64,000 nucleotides of DNA, from contig NZ_JAMOII010000008.1 in the NCBI RefSeq assembly GCF_024448985.1, positions 62,001 through 126,000 of the forward strand, given 5' to 3'. Of the stretch, positions 18,689-34,471 are shown one piece after another. Origin of the DNA: Stutzerimonas stutzeri. Its GTDB lineage: Bacteria; Pseudomonadota; Gammaproteobacteria; Pseudomonadales; Pseudomonadaceae. The notes under the pieces are model-generated. The model ran no database searches. It was given only the letters and a program-made list of their open reading frames with translations, and had not been told where the DNA came from. The stretch's first letter is position 1. The number at the start of each line of letters is the position of its first letter. Position numbers and translations under genes: made by a program.

Positions 18689-19710
18689 TGCCCTACTCCC
18701 GCACCGAACAGGTCATCGAACGCCTCGGTGCTTCTGCTTACGAACTTCTGCCCTTCGCGAATGACGAAGAACGCTGCGATTTTACGCTCCGCCGCATACG
18801 CTAACCCCCGCTCGGGACCCAACACCATCAGCACAGTAGACAAGCCATCGGCCCGCAATGTTGAAGGATCGACAACCGTTACGGCTGCCAGGTGATGATC
18901 GATAGGGACACCGGTCTGCGGATCGAGCGTGTGGGAATAACGCTTGCCGTCACGCTCGAAATAATTGCGATAGTCGCCGGAAGTGGAAACGGCGTAGCCA
19001 TCCAGTTCGATGATCCGCTGAGCGACGCGCTCATCATCATGCGGCGCTTCGATAGCGATGCGCCAAGGCGCGCCGTCCGGCTTACGGCCCCGAGCCTTGA
19101 GCTCCCCAGTGATTTCTACCAGATAGCTGCTAATGCCAGATGCCTCGAGCGTTTCCGCCACGTGATCCACCGCGTAGCCTGCGGCGATGCTGTTGAAATC
19201 GACCTGAACGGCCCTGACTTTGCAAAGTTGCTCGCCTTCGACTCGCAGATGCTGCTGGCCGACATCCTGCCGAACCCTGGCGATTTCTTCCGCCGACGGA
19301 ACCCGCTCGCCTCGTCCCTGCGGACCAAAGCCCCAGAGGTTGAGCAGCGGCTCGATGGTCAGATCCAGAGCACCGTCGCTTTCCTCCGAAAGCCGCTGTC
19401 CTGCCACGACCAACTCGCGCACGCCGCTCGGCATGGCCATGCATTCACCGGCAGGCAAGGCATTGAAAACTTCGATATCCGAATCAGAGCGATAGGTCGA
19501 CATTTGCTTGTCAATCTCCGCCAGTATCGACTCGGTGTCACGCTGTAGTTGTGCCTTGTTGGCGGCCTGGTCGCCCGCCACGTACTTCACCGAATAGGTG
19601 CTGCCCATGGTGGGGCCGCCGAAGCTTTCCACTTTTTCCTGAAAAAGACAGCCCGTCAGGGCTGCCGCTAAGGCGGCAACGATGACGGGCTGCAATAACG
19701 CGTGGTTCAT
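18685..19710 (-). CDS. apbE: FAD:protein FMN transferase ApbE (341 aa)
   Basis: Attaches FMN covalently to threonine residues of NqrB and NqrC in the periplasm. The N-terminus is a lipoprotein signal with lipobox LTGC near residue 20. GGPTMGSTYSVKYV and the metal/FAD site SGDYRNYFERDGKRYSHTLD are family signatures. The ATG at 19710 is chosen because it starts the signal peptide; a longer frame upstream is not supported. The start lies 1 base from the nqrF stop, so it is co-transcribed with its targets. Confidence 0.95.
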   Translation of the reverse strand: MNHALLQPVIVAALAAALTGCLFQEKVESFGGPTMGSTYSVKYVAGDQAANKAQLQRDTESILAEIDKQMSTYRSDSDIEVFNALPAGECMAMPSGVRELVVAGQRLSEESDGALDLTIEPLLNLWGFGPQGRGERVPSAEEIARVRQDVGQQHLRVEGEQLCKVRAVQVDFNSIAAGYAVDHVAETLEASGISSYLVEITGELKARGRKPDGAPWRIAIEAPHDDERVAQRIIELDGYAVSTSGDYRNYFERDGKRYSHTLDPQTGVPIDHHLAAVTVVDPSTLRADGLSTVLMVLGPERGLAYAAERKIAAFFVIREGQKFVSRSTEAFDDLFGAGVGQ

Positions 19711-19711
19711 G

Positions 19712-20935
19712 CTAGCCGCCGAAGTCGTCGAGCAGGATGTTCTCCGGTTCCACGCCCATGTCGGTGAGCATTTTGATGACCGAGGCATTCATCATCGGTG
19801 GGCCGCACATGTAGAACTCGCAATCTTCCGGCGCCGGATGGTCCTTCAGATAGTTCTCGTACAGCACGTTGTGAATGAAACCGGTCGGACCTTCCCAGTT
19901 GTCTTCAGGCTGCGGATCGGACAGCGCCAGGTGCCACTCGAAGTTTTCGTTCTCGGCCTGCAGCTGATCATATTCCTCGACGTAGAATGCCTCGCGCATC
20001 GAGCGCGCACCGTACCAGAAGCTCATTTTGCGCTTGGACTTCAGGCGCTTTAGCTGATCGAAGATGTGCGAGCGCATCGGTGCCATGCCGGCACCACCGC
20101 CGATGAAGACCATCTCGGCATCGGTGTCCTTGGCGAAGAACTCACCGAATGGGCCGTAAACGGTAACCTTGTCGCCCGGCTTGAGGTTGAACACCCAAGA
20201 AGACATCTTGCCTGGTGGCAGATCGTCCTTGCCCGGTGGCGGAGAAGCGATACGGATGTTGAACTTCACCAGACCGACTTCTTCCGGGTAGTTCGCCATC
20301 GAATAAGCACGGATCACCGTCTCGTCAACCTTGGACACGTATTTCCACTGGTTGAACTTGTCCCAATCGCCGCGATACTCCTCCTGAATGTCGAAGTCCT
20401 TGTAGCGGACCTCGTGAGGCGGGCATTCCAGCTGAACGTAACCACCAGCACGGAAGTCGACGTTCTCGCCTTCCGGCAGTTTCAGGGTCAGCTCCTTGAT
20501 GAAGGTGGCGACGTTGGGGTTGGACTCCACCGTGCATTCCCACTTCTTCACTCCGAAGACTTCTTCTGGCACCTCGATCTTCATGTCTGCCTTGACCGGC
20601 GTCTGGCAGGACAGACGCCAGCCCTCCCCTGCCTCGCGACGGGTGAAGTGCGACTCTTCGGTGGGCAGCATCTCGCCACCACCGCTCTCGACGATGCACT
20701 TGCACTGCGCGCAGGTGCCCCCACCACCACAGGCGGACGAGAGGAAGATATTGTTGGAGGCCAGCGTCTGAAGCAGCTTGCCGCCGGCTGGCACGGTAAT
20801 GGTGCGTTCGCCGTTGATCTCGATGTTGATATCGCCGCTGGAAACCAGCTTTGCGCGCGCCGCCAGGATGATCATCACCAACGCAAGCACGATGGCGGTG
20901 AACATGCCTATGGCGAGGAAAATTTCGTAACTCAT
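19712..20935 (-). CDS. nqrF: Na+-translocating NADH:quinone reductase subunit F (407 aa)
   Basis: Entry point of electrons from NADH into Na+-NQR. An N-terminal helix (5-25) anchors it; a plant-type [2Fe-2S] site has Cys69, Cys75, Cys78 ([12 protein letters not shown]) and Cys110; an FAD-binding RAYSMANYP and an NADH-binding [17 protein letters not shown] follow. The length matches Vibrio NqrF (408). Gene order NqrF last in nqrABCDEF and then apbE is canonical. Confidence 0.98.
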   Translation of the reverse strand: MSYEIFLAIGMFTAIVLALVMIILAARAKLVSSGDINIEINGERTITVPAGGKLLQTLASNNIFLSSACGGGGTCAQCKCIVESGGGEMLPTEESHFTRREAGEGWRLSCQTPVKADMKIEVPEEVFGVKKWECTVESNPNVATFIKELTLKLPEGENVDFRAGGYVQLECPPHEVRYKDFDIQEEYRGDWDKFNQWKYVSKVDETVIRAYSMANYPEEVGLVKFNIRIASPPPGKDDLPPGKMSSWVFNLKPGDKVTVYGPFGEFFAKDTDAEMVFIGGGAGMAPMRSHIFDQLKRLKSKRKMSFWYGARSMREAFYVEEYDQLQAENENFEWHLALSDPQPEDNWEGPTGFIHNVLYENYLKDHPAPEDCEFYMCGPPMMNASVIKMLTDMGVEPENILLDDFGG

Positions 20936-20950
20936 CTGTTCATCCCGTCC

Positions 20951-21558
20951 TTAGAGCTGTACGCCAGAGAATGACATGAAGCCCAGCGACATTAGGCCGA
21001 TGGTGATGAAGGTGATGCCCAGACCCTGCAGACCATCCGGAACATCGCTGTATTTCAGCTTCTCGCGGATGCCCGCCAGCAAAGCGATGGCCAGTGCCCA
21101 GGACAAGCCCGAACCAACGCCATAGACAGTACTTTCCGCCAGGTTGTAATCACGCTCGACCATGAACAAAGTGCCGCCCATGATGGCGCAGTTCACGGTG
21201 ATCAATGGCAAGAACACACCCAGCGCGTTGTAGAGGCTGGGCACGTACTTATCGAGGGTCATCTCGAGAATCTGAACGATGGCCGCGATCACGCCGATGT
21301 AGCTGAGCAGCCCAAGAAAACTCAGGTCCACTTCAGGCAAACCGGCCCACGACAGCGCACCGGCCTTGAGCAGATAGGTGTAGATCAGGTTGTTGGCCGG
21401 CACGGTGATGGTTTGGACCACGATAACCGCGATACCCAAGCCAATCGCCGTTTCCACCTTCTTCGAGATCGCGATGAAGGTACACATGCCAAGGAAGAAC
21501 GCCAGCGCCATGTTCTCGATGAATACGGCACGGACGAACAGACTGATGTAATGCTCCA

Positions 21559-21559
<1 letters not shown>
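20951..21559 (-). CDS. nqrE: Na+-NQR subunit E (202 aa)
   Basis: Six-helix membrane subunit homologous to NqrD/RnfA. Cys26 ([10 protein letters not shown]) and a second Cys in [14 protein letters not shown] match the pair that, with NqrD cysteines, holds the intramembrane Fe centre. The ATG at 21559 ([20 protein letters not shown]) is the exact family start; the longer upstream frame lies inside nqrD. It overlaps the nqrD stop by 1 base. Confidence 0.98.
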
Positions 21560-22227
<668 letters not shown>

Positions 22228-22229
22228 GA

Positions 22230-23018
22230 TCAAGCCTCCCCAGCGCGCAGGTTAGCGATAAATGGACCGAAGCCGTGTTCGCCCAGCCAGAAGTGGAGCA
22301 GGTTATTCACCCCGTTACTGGTAAGCGTAGCGCCCGCCAGACCGTCGACCTGATGATCGGCCCTGGGGCTCTGCGGGTCGACGCTGCCCTTGACGATCTG
22401 GACTGCAAGCTCGCCGTTCTCGTTGAACAGCTCCTTGCCTGGCCACTGGTTGCGCCACTTCGGATTGTCTACCTCACCGCCCAGACCGGGCGTTTCGCCG
22501 TGCTGGTAGAAGCCGAAACCGGCAACGGTGTTGAGGTCGCCCTTGACGGCGACGAAACCGTAAAGCGTCGACCACAGACCGTAACCGCGCACCGGAAGGA
22601 TCAGCGTATCCATCTGGCCGCCCTCCTCGACGATGTATACGGTGCTGTAGCGCTCAAGACGCTTGATCGAGGCGATGTCTTCGCGGCTAGGCAGCGCCTC
22701 GGACAAGGCCGGATCCTTCGCAGCGACAAGCGGGTCGAAGGTATTGGCATCGAATTCATCACTGAATTCGCCGGTTTCGAGGTCGACCAGTCGAGCGACG
22801 ATACGCTCGGCGTACAGCGTCTTGACCTGATCGCCAGACATGCCCGCCTCACCCAACCCGGCAATCGCCAGGATGCTGCGCTGCTTGTCCAGCTGGCGGT
22901 TCTCCAGCTGGGTCGGTCGCAGGGCGACCGCCGCACCTGCGACGAACACCGAGCAGACCAGGCATACCAGCAAGGCCACGACGAGTGTGCGGGCGGTGGA
23001 TTCTTTCTGACTAGACAT
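22230..23018 (-). CDS. nqrC: Na+-NQR subunit C (262 aa)
   Basis: One N-terminal helix (about 12-34) and a periplasmic FMN domain. The flavin attachment site is the Thr in [13 protein letters not shown], about residue 231, the target of ApbE. In the usual S/T-G-A-T consensus the first residue here is Ala. The length fits Vibrio NqrC (257). It overlaps nqrB by 8 bases. Confidence 0.97.
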   Translation of the reverse strand: MSSQKESTARTLVVALLVCLVCSVFVAGAAVALRPTQLENRQLDKQRSILAIAGLGEAGMSGDQVKTLYAERIVARLVDLETGEFSDEFDANTFDPLVAAKDPALSEALPSREDIASIKRLERYSTVYIVEEGGQMDTLILPVRGYGLWSTLYGFVAVKGDLNTVAGFGFYQHGETPGLGGEVDNPKWRNQWPGKELFNENGELAVQIVKGSVDPQSPRADHQVDGLAGATLTSNGVNNLLHFWLGEHGFGPFIANLRAGEA

Positions 23019-24222
23019 TACGTGCCAGCCTCCGCTTTATATTGGCCTGGATGACAAAGTGGTCAATCAACGGTGCGCACAGGTTGGCGAACAGGATCGC
23101 CAGCATCATGCCTTCCGGAAACGCCGGGTTTACCACCCGGATCAGCACTACCATCACGCCAATGAGAATGCCGAACACCCACTTGCCGGTATTGGTCATG
23201 GACGCCGACACCGGGTCGGTGGCCATGAAGATCATGCCGAAAGCGAATCCGCCCACCACCATATGCCAGTACCAAGGCATGCCGAACAGGGGGTTCGTCT
23301 CGGAACCGATCAGATTGAACAGGACGCTCAGGGCAATCATGCCGACCATCACGCCGGAGACGATGCGCCACGAGGCAATCTTGGTCAGCAGTAGCACGGC
23401 ACCGCCGATGAAGATCGCCAACGCGCTGGTTTCGCCGATCGAGCCGTGAATGGTACCGACGAAAGCGTCCATCCAGGTGATGCCACCGTCGATGACATTC
23501 TCGATGCCGCCGGCAAAGCCCAGGCTCAACGCCGTGGCGCCGGCATAACCGTCGACCGCGGTCCAGACTTCGTCACCGGACATCTGCGCCGGGTAGGCAA
23601 AAAACAGGAACGCACGCGCCGTCAGGGCCGGGTTGAGGAAGTTCTTGCCAGTACCGCCGAAGATTTCCTTGCCAATCACTACACCGAAGCTGATGCCCAG
23701 CGCTACCTGCCACAGTGGAATGGTCGGCGGCAGGATCAACGCGAACAGCACTGAGGTGACGAAGAAGCCTTCGTTGACCTCATGCTTGCGGATTGACGCA
23801 AACAGCACCTCCCAAAAGCCACCGACGATGAATGTCACCGCGTAGATGGGCAGGAAGTAAGCCGCGCCCTGGATGAAGTTATCCCAGAGGCTATTCGGAT
23901 CGAAACCGGCGAGCATGCCAATCAGACCGAAGCGCCAGCCGTCCTGCGCAGCCAGAAGATCCGGATTCTGCGCGAAGATCAGATTGGCCTGGTAGCCGGT
24001 GTTCCACATGCCAAAGAACATCGCCGGGAAGGTACACAACCAGACGGTGATCATCATGCGCTTGAGGTCAATGCCGTCACGCACGTGCGCCGTGGTCTTC
24101 GTGACGCTGCCCGGACGATAAAGGAAGGTGTCGGCCGCTTCGTATAGCGCGTACCACTTTTCGTACTTGCCGCCCTTTTCGAAATGATGCTCGACCTTGT
24201 CGAGGAATGCGCGAATGCCCAT
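23011..24222 (-). CDS. nqrB: Na+-NQR subunit B (403 aa)
   Basis: Ten-helix membrane subunit that carries covalent FMN, riboflavin and probably the Na+ path. The flavin Thr is in [13 protein letters not shown], about residue 230 (Vibrio Thr236). [20 protein letters not shown] and [16 protein letters not shown] are conserved loop motifs. It begins 3 bases after the nqrA stop codon. Confidence 0.98.
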   Translation of the reverse strand: MGIRAFLDKVEHHFEKGGKYEKWYALYEAADTFLYRPGSVTKTTAHVRDGIDLKRMMITVWLCTFPAMFFGMWNTGYQANLIFAQNPDLLAAQDGWRFGLIGMLAGFDPNSLWDNFIQGAAYFLPIYAVTFIVGGFWEVLFASIRKHEVNEGFFVTSVLFALILPPTIPLWQVALGISFGVVIGKEIFGGTGKNFLNPALTARAFLFFAYPAQMSGDEVWTAVDGYAGATALSLGFAGGIENVIDGGITWMDAFVGTIHGSIGETSALAIFIGGAVLLLTKIASWRIVSGVMVGMIALSVLFNLIGSETNPLFGMPWYWHMVVGGFAFGMIFMATDPVSASMTNTGKWVFGILIGVMVVLIRVVNPAFPEGMMLAILFANLCAPLIDHFVIQANIKRRLARNV

Positions 24223-24225
24223 ACC

Positions 24226-25593
<1,368 letters not shown>

Positions 25594-25693
25594 TTACGAG
25601 CCTGCGACCTAGCTCAAAGTCGAATTGCACGACACGCACTGATGATTTATCAGCGCGACGCCATGCCGCAGGTCCCAAGTAGAAATCCGCCCG

Positions 25694-25699
25694 ATTATA
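25694..25699 (-). promoter_or_regulatory. Candidate -10 box of the nqr operon
   Basis: A perfect TATAAT on the minus strand about 130 bases before the nqrA start. The -35 region at the right distance (TGGCCA) is poor, so activation by a factor is possible. The rest of the 309-base gap between nqrA and gap holds only this box and the gap terminator. Confidence 0.45.
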
Positions 25700-25833
25700 G
25701 AGGTCGCGGACCAAGACTGGCCACCCAAGAGCTTTCAATTTTTTGACTGTGGACAAGCGCGTCTTGTAACCAACTATTGACGCGGACCGCTACATGGCTT
25801 GATACGGCGGAGATCTGTTTACGGTCACAATGA

Positions 25834-25857
25834 AAACGGGAGCCGAAGCTCCCGTTT
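25834..25857 (-). terminator. Rho-independent terminator of the gap gene
   Basis: A 10-bp perfect stem AAACGGGAGC / GCTCCCGTTT with a TTCG tetraloop on the minus strand, followed by TCATTG. It begins about 15 bases after the gap stop codon and separates gap from the nqr promoter. Confidence 0.85.
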
Positions 25858-25872
25858 ATTATTTGCTCAGAC

Positions 25873-27324
25873 TCAGCGCGGAAAGGCTGGCGGATTGACC
25901 CCTGCCATATCTTCCATAACGCGCACTACCTGGCAGCTGTAGCCGAACTCATTGTCATACCAGACATATAGCACGACGCGGTTGTCGCTACAGATGGTTG
26001 CCTCGGCATCTACAACGCCGGCATGGCGCGAGCCGACGAAATCCGTGGAAACCACTTCCTGTGAATTGACGAAGTCGATCTGCTTCTGCAGGTCCGAATG
26101 CATGGCCATCTGGCGCAGGTATTCGTTGATCTCGTCGCGGTTGGTAGCCTTTTCCAGATTCAGATTCAGGATCGCCATAGAGACGTTCGGCGTCGGAACG
26201 CGGATAGCATTGCCAGTCAGCTTGCCCTTTAGCACCGGAAGCGCCTTGGCCGCCGCAGTTGCAGCGCCGGTCTCCGTGATGACCATGTTCAGGGCGGCAC
26301 TACGACCACGACGACTGCCTTTATGGAAGTTGTCGATCAGGTTCTGGTCGTTGGTGTAGGAATGCACGGTCTCGACGTGACCGTTGACGATGCCGTACTG
26401 GTCGTTGACCGCCTTGAGCACCGGCACGATGGCGTTGGTGGTACAGGAAGCAGCGGAGACGATCTTGTCGTCTTCGGTGATATCGGCATGGTTGATGCCA
26501 TGCACGATGTTCTTCAGCTCACCTTTGCCTGGCGCGGTCAGGACGACGCGGGCAACGCCAGGACACTTGAGATGCTGACCGAGGCCTTCGGCGTCACGCC
26601 ACTTGCCGGTGTTGTCCACCAGCAGCGCGTTCTCGATACCATACTGGGTGTAGTCCACCGAAGCCGGATCGTTGGAGTAGATCACCTGGATCAAGTTGCC
26701 GTTGGCAGTGATGGTGTTGTTCTCGGCATCGATATGAATGGTGCCGTCGAACGGGCCGTGTACCGAATCGCGGCGCAGCAGGCTGGCGCGCTTGACCAGG
26801 TCGTTCTCGGCACCCTTGCGCACAACGATGGCACGCAGGCGCAGGCCGTCGCCGCCACCGGTTTTTTCGATCAGGATGCGCGCCAGCAGGCGGCCGATGC
26901 GGCCAAAGCCATAAAGCACGACGTCGGTGCCTTTGTGGACGCCGGTCGTGTTGCGCTTGCCAGCGACTTCAGCCAACTCATCACGCACGAACTGGTCAAG
27001 GCTGCGGCCGTTGCCCTCGGCCTTGAACTTGGCGACGACCTTGCCCAGGTCCACCGAAGCGGCACCAAGGTCCATGCTGCTCATGGTCGTGAGGATCTGA
27101 TGGGTTTCGTTGACACAGAGTCCGGCTTCGTCAGCCTGGCGGTGACGAGCGAAACGATGCGCTTTGAGCAATGCGATGACCGAACGGTTGATCAACCCGC
27201 GGCCATAGATGGAAGTCACCACGTTATTGTTACGATACAGCTGACCAATCAGCGGAATCATCGCTTCGGCGAGGGCTTCTCGATCAATCCATTCACCAAG
27301 ACACTGGTCGGGCTTCTGAGTCAC
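25873..27324 (-). CDS. Glyceraldehyde-3-phosphate dehydrogenase, N-terminally extended type (483 aa)
   Basis: NAD(P)-dependent oxidation of glyceraldehyde-3-phosphate. The dinucleotide motif VVLYGFGRIGRLLARIL starts near residue 130 and the catalytic Cys lies in SAASCTTNAIVPVLKAV, followed by the usual substrate site around TGNAIRVPTPNVSMAILNL. The first roughly 125 residues are an extra helical domain absent from normal GAPDH (about 335 aa). This long form is the pseudomonad gap gene found next to mfd. GTG start at 27324 with AAGGA 7 bases before. Whether it works in glycolysis or gluconeogenesis cannot be read from sequence. Confidence 0.93.
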   Translation of the reverse strand: MTQKPDQCLGEWIDREALAEAMIPLIGQLYRNNNVVTSIYGRGLINRSVIALLKAHRFARHRQADEAGLCVNETHQILTTMSSMDLGAASVDLGKVVAKFKAEGNGRSLDQFVRDELAEVAGKRNTTGVHKGTDVVLYGFGRIGRLLARILIEKTGGGDGLRLRAIVVRKGAENDLVKRASLLRRDSVHGPFDGTIHIDAENNTITANGNLIQVIYSNDPASVDYTQYGIENALLVDNTGKWRDAEGLGQHLKCPGVARVVLTAPGKGELKNIVHGINHADITEDDKIVSAASCTTNAIVPVLKAVNDQYGIVNGHVETVHSYTNDQNLIDNFHKGSRRGRSAALNMVITETGAATAAAKALPVLKGKLTGNAIRVPTPNVSMAILNLNLEKATNRDEINEYLRQMAMHSDLQKQIDFVNSQEVVSTDFVGSRHAGVVDAEATICSDNRVVLYVWYDNEFGYSCQVVRVMEDMAGVNPPAFPR

Positions 27325-27483
27325 GGGCAGTTCCTTCCAACATGTAGGGGCTGAGAAAAAGGGCTACATTATGCCGGTGCGCCCCAGCCCCGGCAATCTG
27401 TGCAGCGGAAACACTGACAGCGTCCCGCGTGGATAGTTACAATCCCGACGGTCCATTTTCCAAGACCGGAGTCACGTCCACTC

Positions 27484-30400
27484 GTGTCCGTATTGCGCCT
27501 TCCGCCCATGCCTGCCGCCAGCGGCAAGCAAACCTGGGGCAACCTTCCCGGAGCCGCGCTGAGCCTGGCCATTGCCGAGTCCGCCAGCAGCGCAGCGTGC
27601 TTCACCCTTCTCCTTACCGCCGACAGTCAGGGCGCCGAGCGCCTGAAGGAAGAGCTGGCATTCTTCGCTCCCGAGCTGCCGGTGCTGCACTTTCCCGACT
27701 GGGAAACGCTGCCCTACGATGTGTTTTCACCGCACCAGGACATCATTTCCCAGCGCATCGCGGCGCTTTACCAACTCCCCGAACTGACGCACGGCGTGCT
27801 GGTAGTTCCGATTACCACGGCGCTACATCGCCTGGCGCCCAAGCGCTTTCTGCTGGGTTCCAGCCTGGTGCTGGATGTCGGCCAGAAGCTCGACGTCGAG
27901 CAGATGCGCTTGCGCCTGGAGGCGGCGGGCTACCGCTGTGTGGACACGGTTTACGAGCATGGCGAATTTGCCGTGCGTGGCGCGCTGATCGACCTCTATC
28001 CGATGGGCAGCGCCCTGCCCTATCGCATCGATCTGTTCGACGACGAAATCGAAACACTACGCACCTTTGATCCGGAGAATCAGCGCTCCATCGAAAAGGT
28101 CGACTCCGTACGCTTGCTGCCCGCTCGCGAGTTCCCGCTGAAAAAGGAATCGGTCACCGGCTTCCGCGCGCGCTTCCGTGAACGCTTCGACGTGGATTTC
28201 CGCCGCTGCCCGGTCTATCAGGACCTTTCCACCGGCATTACCCCAGCAGGCATCGAGTACTACCTGCCGCTGTTCTTCGACGAAACCTCGACACTGTTCG
28301 ACTACCTGCCGGACGACACCCAGGTGTTTTCCCTGCCCGGCATCGAGCAGGCCGCCGAGCATTTCTGGAAGGATGTGCGCAACCGCTACGAGGAGCGCCG
28401 CGTCGATCCGGAGCGGCCGCTGTTGCCGCCGGCGGAGCTTTTCATGCCGGTGGAAGACTGCTTTGCCCGGCTCAAGCTGTGGCCGCGGGTGGTCGCCAGC
28501 CAGGAGGACGTGGAAACCGGCATCGGCCGCGAGCGCTTCCCCGCCAGCCTGCTTCCCGAGCTGGCCATCGAAGCCAAGGCCAGCGAGCCTCTGGGTGCGC
28601 TGCGGCGCTTTCTCGACGAGTTTCCCGGGCGCGTGCTGTTCACCGCCGAATCGGCGGGCCGTCGCGAAGTGCTGCTGGAGCTGCTGGCACGGCTGAAATT
28701 GCGGCCGCAGGAGGTCGATGGCTGGCCCGGGTTTCTGCAAAGTGAGGAGCGCCTGGCGATCGCCATCGCGCCACTGGACGACGGGCTGCTGCTACAACAG
28801 CCGGAACTGGCGCTGATCGCCGAGAGCCCGCTGTTCGGCCAGCGCATCATGCAGCGCCGCCGGCGCGAGAAGACCCGCGATGCCGGCGAGAACGTCATCA
28901 AGAACCTCACCGAGCTGCGCGAAGGCGCGCCGGTGGTGCATATCGACCACGGCGTGGGCCGCTATCAGGGCCTGATCACCCTGGAGATCGAAGGCCAATC
29001 GGCGGAATTCCTCCAGCTGCAGTACGCCGAGGAAGCCAAGCTCTACGTGCCGGTGGCCAGCCTGCACCTGATCGCCCGCTACACCGGCAGCGACGACGCC
29101 CTGGCACCGCTGCACCGGCTGGGCTCGGAAACCTGGCAGAAAGCCAAGCGCAAGGCCGCCGAACAGGTACGCGACGTTGCCGCCGAACTGCTGGACATCT
29201 ATGCCCGCCGCGCCGCCCGGCAAGGCTATGCCTTCCAGGACCCGCAGCTGGACTACGACACCTTCAGCGCCGGCTTCCCCTTCGAGGAAACCCCGGACCA
29301 GCAGGCGGCCATCGACGCGGTGCGCGCCGACCTGCTCGCGCCCAAGCCCATGGATCGCCTGGTCTGTGGCGATGTCGGCTTCGGCAAGACCGAAGTGGCC
29401 ATGCGCGCGGCCTTTATCGCCGTTCACAGCGGCAAGCAGGTCGCCGTACTGGTCCCCACCACGCTGCTCGCCCAGCAGCACTACAACAGCTTCCGCGACC
29501 GCTTCGCCGACTGGCCGGTAAAGGTCGAGGTGATGAGCCGCTTCAAGTCGGCGAAGGAAATCCAAGCGGCGGTAAACGAACTCGCCGAAGGCAAGGTGGA
29601 CATTCTCATCGGCACCCACAAGCTGCTGCAGGATGATGTGAAGTTCACCAACCTGGGGCTGGTGATCATCGACGAGGAACACCGTTTCGGCGTGCGCCAG
29701 AAGGAGCAACTCAAGGCGCTGCGCAGCGAGGTGGACATCCTCACCCTGACCGCCACACCGATTCCACGCACCCTGAACATGGCCGTGGCCGGCATGCGCG
29801 ACCTGTCGATCATTGCCACACCGCCGGCACGCCGCCTCTCGGTGCGCACCTTCGTCATGGAGGCCAACAAGCCGACCATCAAGGAAGCACTGCTGCGCGA
29901 GCTGCTGCGCGGCGGCCAGGTCTATTACCTGCACAACGACGTGAAGACCATCGAGAAGTGCGCCGCAGACCTCGCCGAACTGGTGCCCGAGGCGCGTATC
30001 GGCATTGGCCACGGGCAGATGCGCGAGCGGGAACTGGAACAGGTGATGGGCGACTTCTACCACAAGCGCTTCAACGTGCTGGTGGCCTCGACCATCATCG
30101 AGACCGGTATCGACGTGCCCAGCGCCAACACCATCATCATCGAGCGCGCCGACAAGTTCGGCCTGGCCCAGCTGCACCAGCTGCGTGGCCGCGTCGGGCG
30201 CAGTCACCACCAGGCCTACGCCTACCTGCTAACCCCGCCACGCAAGCAGATGACGCCAGACGCGGAAAAGCGCTTGGAAGCCATCGCCAACGCGCAGGAC
30301 CTGGGTGCCGGCTTCGTGCTGGCCACCCACGACCTGGAAATCCGCGGCGCCGGCGAGCTGCTCGGCGACGGCCAGAGCGGGCAGATCCAGGCGGTGGGCT

Positions 30401-30933
30401 TCACGCTTTATATGGAAATGCTCGAACGCGCGGTCAAGGCCATCCAGAAAGGCGAGCAGCCAAATCTGGACCAGCCCCTGGGCGGCGGCCCGGAAATCAA
30501 CCTGCGGATCCCGGCGCTGATCCCCGAGGACTACCTGCCGGACGTGCATGCGCGGCTGATCCTCTACAAGCGCATCGCCAACGCCGCCGACGAGGACGGC
30601 CTGAACGAGCTGCAGGTGGAGATGATCGACCGTTTCGGCTTGTTGCCGGATGCCGCCAAGCACCTGATCCGCCTGACGCTGCTCAAACTGCAGGCCGAGA
30701 AGCTCGGCATCACCAAGATCGACGCCGGCCCGCAGGGCGGACGCATCGAATTCGCCGCCGATACGCCGGTCGATCCGATGGCATTGATCAAGCTGATCCA
30801 GACGCAGCCCAAGCGCTACAAGTTCGAAGGGGCGACGGTGTTCAAATTCCAGGTGCCCATGGAGCGGCCCGAGGAGCGCTTCAACACGCTGGAAGCATTG
30901 CTCGAACGTCTGACACCGGCGGCTGGTCAGTGA
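27484..30933 (+). CDS. mfd: Transcription-repair coupling factor Mfd (1149 aa)
   Basis: ATP-driven translocase that removes stalled RNA polymerase at lesions and recruits UvrA. Domains in order: UvrB-like N-terminal modules (to about 340), RNA polymerase interaction domain of CarD type (VVHIDHGVGRYQGL, near 480), RecG-like translocase with Walker A GDVGFGKTE at 629-637 and DEEH box at 730-733, helicase motif with QLRGRVGRSHHQAYAY, and the C-terminal UvrA-binding clamp. GTG start fits the family N-terminus SVLRLPP; an ATG lies at 27508. It is divergent from gap. Confidence 0.98.
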   Translation: MSVLRLPPMPAASGKQTWGNLPGAALSLAIAESASSAACFTLLLTADSQGAERLKEELAFFAPELPVLHFPDWETLPYDVFSPHQDIISQRIAALYQLPELTHGVLVVPITTALHRLAPKRFLLGSSLVLDVGQKLDVEQMRLRLEAAGYRCVDTVYEHGEFAVRGALIDLYPMGSALPYRIDLFDDEIETLRTFDPENQRSIEKVDSVRLLPAREFPLKKESVTGFRARFRERFDVDFRRCPVYQDLSTGITPAGIEYYLPLFFDETSTLFDYLPDDTQVFSLPGIEQAAEHFWKDVRNRYEERRVDPERPLLPPAELFMPVEDCFARLKLWPRVVASQEDVETGIGRERFPASLLPELAIEAKASEPLGALRRFLDEFPGRVLFTAESAGRREVLLELLARLKLRPQEVDGWPGFLQSEERLAIAIAPLDDGLLLQQPELALIAESPLFGQRIMQRRRREKTRDAGENVIKNLTELREGAPVVHIDHGVGRYQGLITLEIEGQSAEFLQLQYAEEAKLYVPVASLHLIARYTGSDDALAPLHRLGSETWQKAKRKAAEQVRDVAAELLDIYARRAARQGYAFQDPQLDYDTFSAGFPFEETPDQQAAIDAVRADLLAPKPMDRLVCGDVGFGKTEVAMRAAFIAVHSGKQVAVLVPTTLLAQQHYNSFRDRFADWPVKVEVMSRFKSAKEIQAAVNELAEGKVDILIGTHKLLQDDVKFTNLGLVIIDEEHRFGVRQKEQLKALRSEVDILTLTATPIPRTLNMAVAGMRDLSIIATPPARRLSVRTFVMEANKPTIKEALLRELLRGGQVYYLHNDVKTIEKCAADLAELVPEARIGIGHGQMRERELEQVMGDFYHKRFNVLVASTIIETGIDVPSANTIIIERADKFGLAQLHQLRGRVGRSHHQAYAYLLTPPRKQMTPDAEKRLEAIANAQDLGAGFVLATHDLEIRGAGELLGDGQSGQIQAVGFTLYMEMLERAVKAIQKGEQPNLDQPLGGGPEINLRIPALIPEDYLPDVHARLILYKRIANAADEDGLNELQVEMIDRFGLLPDAAKHLIRLTLLKLQAEKLGITKIDAGPQGGRIEFAADTPVDPMALIKLIQTQPKRYKFEGATVFKFQVPMERPEERFNTLEALLERLTPAAGQ

Positions 30934-30977
30934 GGTCATTCGCCGTTGTCCCGACTGTCCCTGCTTGCGGCTGACCC

Positions 30978-34259
<3,282 letters not shown>

Positions 34260-34471
34260 AAGCCGGAAGCCAAGCCATTGGACTGCGACTTCCGATGGGC
34301 ACCGACCCTAGAGCCCCGGAGACGGCTGCGTGAGTGCATGAGGTAGGAGCATGCGAAAAGGCAGTACACATCAATATTCCCTACACACCCAAGCTGGATG
34401 ACGACCTGCTTTTAGTCCAAGCTTCCCACCACTACCGCAAGCCGCCATCGAACCAGACAAAGGACATGCCG

